A model generated the notes under the pieces. It was not told the DNA's origin. It made no database searches and saw nothing but the letters and a program-made list of their open reading frames with translations. The position numbers and the translations under genes are program-made. DNA of 64,000 nucleotides from assembly GCF_014192335.1 (NCBI RefSeq), contig NZ_JACHXU010000020.1:62001-126000 (forward strand), read 5' to 3'. The stretch's first letter is position 1. Every line of letters starts with the position of its first letter. This document shows, in pieces, positions 60,144 through 64,000 of this stretch. The stretch is from Aporhodopirellula rubra (GTDB lineage Bacteria > Planctomycetota > Planctomycetia > Pirellulales > Pirellulaceae).

Positions 60144-61187
60144 CGGTATCCCTTTTTATCTTTCTTCAAATCGAAGGTTGTGGCACTCATGAATTCTCCC
60201 GCTAACTCGATTGGTACTGCGGCGGAAGGTCAGTCTTGTGCGTTGACAATCATTACGTGATCGTCGTCTGATTCGAAGTATTGCGGTGTAAAAATGGTCG
60301 TCAACCAAGATTCCAAGACGCGGCACGAACGCCGACACTGCGCGATGAGTAGGGTAGAAAACGAACCGAACTAACGAAGGTTTTTTCATCTTTTCTATAT
60401 TTCAGTTTATTTTCGCGTTTAGATGAGGCTTCTCACCTCTCGCCATCGTGGTGTGTTTGATCGATTCTTTTCAAAAAGGGACACGAATGCTTGCAAGGAG
60501 GCTGGTGATTGCGTTGGCGGGAGACACATAGGCGGTGTGTACGCCGTAAAGCGAACTCTCGGGAACCCGTTGATGCGTATTAGTGGATACCGCAAGCAAT
60601 GAAGAACAAATGCGCACAGGTTTTGGACGCTATGCCTCCAAGGAGGTTCGACAACGACCAGTCGATTAGGAGAGGGGAGGCATCCATTCCTTAGACAACT
60701 CAAATCGGAGGACGGTGCGAAGCAAGGCATCCCTCGGCATGGTTAAACGCGGGCACAGTGGGATATCGTGATGCTGGGGTGACGGGTGGCAGGTGAATAC
60801 GCATGTGAGCGGGGAGCGAGATTTGAGAAATCAATCGAGGTGGATCGACGGTGTCACCGAAGCATAGCAAACGTCGAATATTCCCCCTGTAGATATGAAG
60901 ATTGCGTGATCAGACGACCGTATTTCGGCCCGCCCCATGGACGAGGTATGCTAGTGAAGTAACCTGCTAAGTCGACACTCATTTGATGTCGGCAAACCGA
61001 TCATTCAATGGGACCGCCTAACGCCGCGATCCCCACCCGCGGGAGTTCGATTACTCGGTTTTGCGAGACTCGCAGGCTTCGTTCGTGTGCGGGAAAGCAA
61101 TGGTTTACGGAGTGTTGATTTCCATCCGTGATATGGTCGGCACAGGCAACCTATCAACACCATCCTTCAGACAGGAATGAATGCTCC
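60144..61187. other. Gene-free stretch of about 1 kb
   Basis: Frames here (for example minus strand 60419-60730) are Pro/Arg-rich with irregular composition and look random. I see no tRNA, clear repeat or strong hairpin. It should contain the promoter of the NagD-type gene and that of the CYTH gene. The size is unusual for this dense window. Confidence 0.4.
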
Positions 61188-61649
61188 ATGGGCATCGAAA
61201 TCGAACGGAAATTTTTGGTCATCGATCAGGGCTATCGCAGCGACGACAGCACGTTGTTGCGGCAAGGATACCTGAGCACCGTTAAGGAGCGGACTGTTCG
61301 CGTTCGTGTCGCGGGCGAGAAGGCGTTCTTAACGATCAAAGGAATCACCGAGGGATCCAAGCGAAGCGAATACGAGTATGAGATTCCCGTCACTGATGCG
61401 GTAGAGATGCTCGACGAACTTTGCGAACCGCCGCTAATCGAGAAACGGCGGTACCGCACGGTGCACGAAGGGATGGTGTGGGAAATCGATGAATTCTTTG
61501 GAGACAACGAGGGCCTAACACTCGCCGAAATCGAATTGAACGAAGAGGGGCAAGCGTTTGAACGACCTGCTTGGTTGGGAGAAGAGGTCACCGAAGATCG
61601 TCGCTATTACAACGCGAATCTGGTTTCGCATCCGTTTTCAAAATGGTGA
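61188..61649 (+). CDS. CYTH-domain protein
   Basis: From the ATG at 61188 the protein has 153 residues; the frame is open upstream to 61128 but MGIEIERKFLV is the classic CYTH N-terminus with the ExExK motif (EIERK). Further marks are LRQGYLS, RTVRVRVAGEKAFLTIKG, EYEYEIPV, KRRYRT, WEIDEFFG and LAEIEL. CYTH enzymes form a beta tunnel that binds triphosphates with Mg; bacterial members include inorganic triphosphatases and class IV adenylate cyclases. The short single-domain form favours a triphosphatase. Confidence 0.9.
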   Translation: MGIEIERKFLVIDQGYRSDDSTLLRQGYLSTVKERTVRVRVAGEKAFLTIKGITEGSKRSEYEYEIPVTDAVEMLDELCEPPLIEKRRYRTVHEGMVWEIDEFFGDNEGLTLAEIELNEEGQAFERPAWLGEEVTEDRRYYNANLVSHPFSKW

Positions 61650-62341
61650 AATGAATGCAACATTGTGGTGAAGAGTTGTTCGTTATTGATCGCGTTCCCC
61701 AGCGACCCGACGTGGCAACTGCTCGTCTCTGATCCCAGCGCCGTTGGACAGGTCTGTCACCCGAAGAATAGGCGGCGATGTCCGACGGTGCTGATCACAT
61801 GCCCGTCACGATGACCGCTCAGAGTGGCTGGTTGCTCGGCGTGGTAAACAAACATGGTTTTCAAATGATCTCGAGAACGCCATGCCGCGACTTTGATGCG
61901 AATCGGCGAGATCATCGACGGCGATGAATTGCAGACGATTCCGTGCTGGTATTGCTGGCCTGCCTTACTCTTAGCAATGTCAGTGGCCTGCCCCCTGTGA
62001 TTGCTTTCATACATACGTCCGGCAACGTCTCTGCAGTGGATTTGCCTGTGGGGTAGCGGTTGCTGACGAACCGTCTGCAAATTGCTCCGGCGATGTCGTC
62101 CGGTCCCGCGTTAACTATCCCTACGGACACGAGCTCCCTACGGACACGATCGCACTGCCGACGCACTCAGTCTCGCCCACCACCACGAGGGACACACCCA
62201 TGGGTGCACGCGGTGAACTAACGTCGAACTGATTGACCGTGAATTGGCACCACGCCAAGTCTTTGGAAATCGGTAGGTCGTCGCCAAAGAGGAGATTCCC
62301 AGAGCGAAGACGATAGCAGTCTCCGTGCAAGAAAAAGCTCG
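61650..62341. other. Gene-free stretch
   Basis: Minus-strand frames exist (61757-62080, 62121-62351) but their composition is irregular and they overlap each other; decayed coding sequence is possible. No hairpin or repeat stands out apart from the operator at its right end. Confidence 0.4.
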
Positions 62342-62361
62342 ACACTGTCATATAACAGTGT
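62342..62361 (+). promoter_or_regulatory. Candidate MerR-type operator
   Basis: ACACTGT-catata-ACAGTGT is a perfect 7-bp inverted repeat of 20 bases, 12 bases upstream of the merR-type ATG. Its size fits a MerR-dimer site. Because it is so near the start it may overlap the promoter and act as an autoregulatory site. Confidence 0.6.
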
Positions 62362-62373
62362 TACCATCACGGT

Positions 62374-63063
62374 ATGGATCTTACATTCCCCATTGCCGAT
62401 TTGCGAACTCTGGTCGCTCTAGCGCTCAAGCAGGCGGACTATGTTCCCACCGCTTCGGCTCGGGTTCGGGCAGTGCCAGACACTCGAACGATTCGCTATT
62501 ACACAACACTGGGACTAGTGGATCGACCAAAGCAGATGCGAGGACGCACGGCATACTACGGCCCAAAACACGTGATGCAATTGGTTGCGATCAAGCGATT
62601 GCAAGCCGAAAACCTAACACTGTCAGATATCCAAGAGCGACTCGTCGCGTTGCCGCCGAAGCGTCTTAAGACGCTGGCCAAGTTGCCGACTGACTTTTGG
62701 GAAAACGCGAAAGATTACCTCGATGCACCGCCGTTAAAAGCGAACCATGAAGCGATTTCGGTCTCGTCTGTAGACGCGCAGCCAGATCGATCGGGCGAGG
62801 AGTTTTGGAGCCGCACTGCGGCGACACCGACGCGGCCGCGGTCACCACATCGCGACCAGTCGGTTACGGGGGTCGCTCAGTCACTGTGTATCCGGCTGCG
62901 CCCACAAGTCCAAATGTCCATCGATACGACCGCTCCCGCTGAAGTCGTCGATGCTGCCCGACTTCAAAGATTGCAGTCGGCCGCAGAGTCCTTGATCAGC
63001 GAACTGGTTCGCCAAGGATTGATCGATCCCCCGTCACCACCTCGGCACGATGCGGGGTCTTGA
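62374..63063 (+). CDS. MerR-family regulator
   Basis: The 229-residue protein has a MerR winged helix: PDTRTIRYYTTLGLVDRPKQMRGRTAYYGPKHVMQLVAIKRL, then the coiled helix NLTLSDIQERLVALP. It is preceded by an unusual 38-residue N-terminal extension, and no Cys metal site follows, so a metal sensor is unlikely. The remaining 110 residues are low in complexity with one helical end (DAARLQRLQSAAESLISELV). The VIT-domain gene begins 27 bp later on the same strand and is probably co-transcribed. The operator candidate lies just upstream. Confidence 0.85.
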   Translation: MDLTFPIADLRTLVALALKQADYVPTASARVRAVPDTRTIRYYTTLGLVDRPKQMRGRTAYYGPKHVMQLVAIKRLQAENLTLSDIQERLVALPPKRLKTLAKLPTDFWENAKDYLDAPPLKANHEAISVSSVDAQPDRSGEEFWSRTAATPTRPRSPHRDQSVTGVAQSLCIRLRPQVQMSIDTTAPAEVVDAARLQRLQSAAESLISELVRQGLIDPPSPPRHDAGS

Positions 63064-63090
63064 CGTCTTTTCTTTTTGGAGCCTTTTGCA

Positions 63091-64000
63091 ATGACCTCTT
63101 TCACGTTGCCGCGAATTGAACAAGTCGATTCCGATGAAGACGATCACGGTGTTGGGACGCTAAAGACTGACGTGGGCAATTTACCGCTGAAGCAACTTGC
63201 CTATCGAAGTCGCGTCGTTGGGCTGGCGGTGCAAACAACTATCAAGCAAACGTTTTACAATCCATTCGATGAATGTATCGAAGCGACCTATGTGTTCCCG
63301 ATTGAGGGAGAGCAGGCCGTTGTCGGGTGCGAAATATGGGTCGCCGACCGATTGGTTTGTGCCGAGTTGAAGGAACGTGCTCAGGCGCGATCAGAGTATC
63401 AACATGCTATCAAGCAAGGTTATCGTGCAGCATTACTCGAACAGAATCGCGGTGAAACGTTTTCTTTGAAGGTTGGCAACATTCCTCCAGGGGAAGCCAT
63501 CCAGGTGCGGATCGAGACGATCGGAAACCTAGCGGTGGCGCATGGCGAATGGACTCTTCGCATGCCGCTCGTCGTCGCGCCTCGATACACGTCAGGATTT
63601 GCGCTGCCGGGCACTTCGGTTGGCTGTGGAACATCCGCTGATACCGATCAAGTTCCCGATGCATCAATGGTAACGCCTGCAACTTGGTTACCAGGATTCC
63701 CCAGCCCCGTTGACTTGTCGATCGAAGTAGAAATTGAGCCAGGGGCACAGATGCGGGATTTGGACGGTCGATCGGATTGGCCCTCACGACTCCGCAGCAG
63801 CCTGCATGCGGTTTCCGTCGAAACGCTCGGTGATGACGAGGAATCCGATCGCTCATGCCGAATTCGAATTCGACCGGGAGAAAAGGTCGACCGCGACTTC
63901 ATTTTGCGTGGGACGTTCGACGCGTCGAAGCTCATCGGAACACTGATGGTGGATTGCGAAAGTGGTGTGTTTGCTCTGCAAGTGATTCCTCCTGTCGAGA
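63091..64000 (+). CDS. VIT-domain protein (probably VIT/VWA), cut by the window end
   Basis: The frame opens with an ATG at 63091 and has no stop before the window end, so about 303 residues are visible. Residues 30-150 form a VIT (vault protein inter-alpha-trypsin) domain: VVGLAVQTTIKQTFYNPFDE, EATYVFPIEGEQAVVG, KERAQARSEYQHAIKQGYRA, ALLEQNRGETFSLKVGNIPPGE and VRIETIG. Bacterial VIT domains are usually followed by a VWA domain, which would lie outside the window. There is no signal peptide at the start, so it may be cytosolic. It follows the MerR gene by 27 bp. Confidence 0.85.
   Translation, partial: MTSFTLPRIEQVDSDEDDHGVGTLKTDVGNLPLKQLAYRSRVVGLAVQTTIKQTFYNPFDECIEATYVFPIEGEQAVVGCEIWVADRLVCAELKERAQARSEYQHAIKQGYRAALLEQNRGETFSLKVGNIPPGEAIQVRIETIGNLAVAHGEWTLRMPLVVAPRYTSGFALPGTSVGCGTSADTDQVPDASMVTPATWLPGFPSPVDLSIEVEIEPGAQMRDLDGRSDWPSRLRSSLHAVSVETLGDDEESDRSCRIRIRPGEKVDRDFILRGTFDASKLIGTLMVDCESGVFALQVIPPVE

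Noticed and set aside
60419-60730. A 103-codon leftward frame
   Set aside because: Pro- and Arg-rich with no recognisable domain and no ribosome-binding site; not supported.
61757-62351. Overlapping leftward frames before the MerR gene
   Set aside because: They overlap one another and show no conserved motif; at best decayed sequence.

Overview
The window looks like a chromosomal segment of a planctomycete, most likely Pirellulaceae (Rhodopirellula-type). The pointers are a pseudopilin-like DUF1559 protein, a sulfatase and GH29 fucosidase, an ECF sigma factor beside a Ser/Thr kinase with a DWG motif, an SHD1-domain protein, a multihaem cytochrome operon, a VIT-domain protein, and an LExRxLMAG-type leader motif. 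The genus is inferred from gene content only; no database search was possible.

Layout. Bases 1-4.3 kb carry forward housekeeping genes: the end of scpA, an RNase Z-like hydrolase, hemW, a secreted thioredoxin-like protein and a DapA-family aldolase. From 4.4 to 10.9 kb lie reverse-strand genes for a sulfatase, a Ser/Thr kinase, an ECF sigma factor and an alpha-L-fucosidase. From 11.6 to 15.2 kb are a YdeP-type molybdopterin oxidoreductase and bioA. From 15.2 to 24.5 kb are a GAF/SpoIIE-like regulator, a tetR-adaptor-RND efflux operon, mscL and a membrane protein. trpF and tRNA-Leu(GAG) follow.

An integrated element of about 14.6 kb runs from the tRNA-Leu gene to an exact 56-bp copy of its 3' half (25381-25436 and 39977-40032). 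It carries a truncated tyrosine integrase, two excisionase-type HTH genes, a replication-relaxation-like protein, a VirD4/HerA-like ATPase operon, a DUF5677 gene, an HNH nuclease gene and several small unknown genes. Between these genes I find four diverged copies of one structured element (27181-27320, 27996-28140, 29464-29612, 33138-33290). Each has the same order of hairpins, a GGAA first loop and compensatory base changes. All four lie on the plus strand and each sits just 3' of a minus-strand gene. This probable non-coding RNA family is the most interesting feature of the window.

To the right of the element (40-64 kb) are a MarR-regulated hydrolase with a 13-bp inverted-repeat operator, a phosphoesterase, a small membrane protein, a secreted archaemetzincin, a probable pseudogene with an in-frame TGA, a YbjQ-type protein, a cytochrome c/membrane/TPR operon, a lipoprotein with a DUF1559 pseudopilin, a phosphoesterase-LamG protein, a porin, a NagD-type phosphatase, a CYTH protein, and a MerR regulator followed by a VIT-domain protein cut by the window end. 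Gene-poor stretches longer than about 300 bases are entered as such. Many starts are GTG or TTG and Shine-Dalgarno sites are often weak, so several starts are judgement calls noted in the entries.
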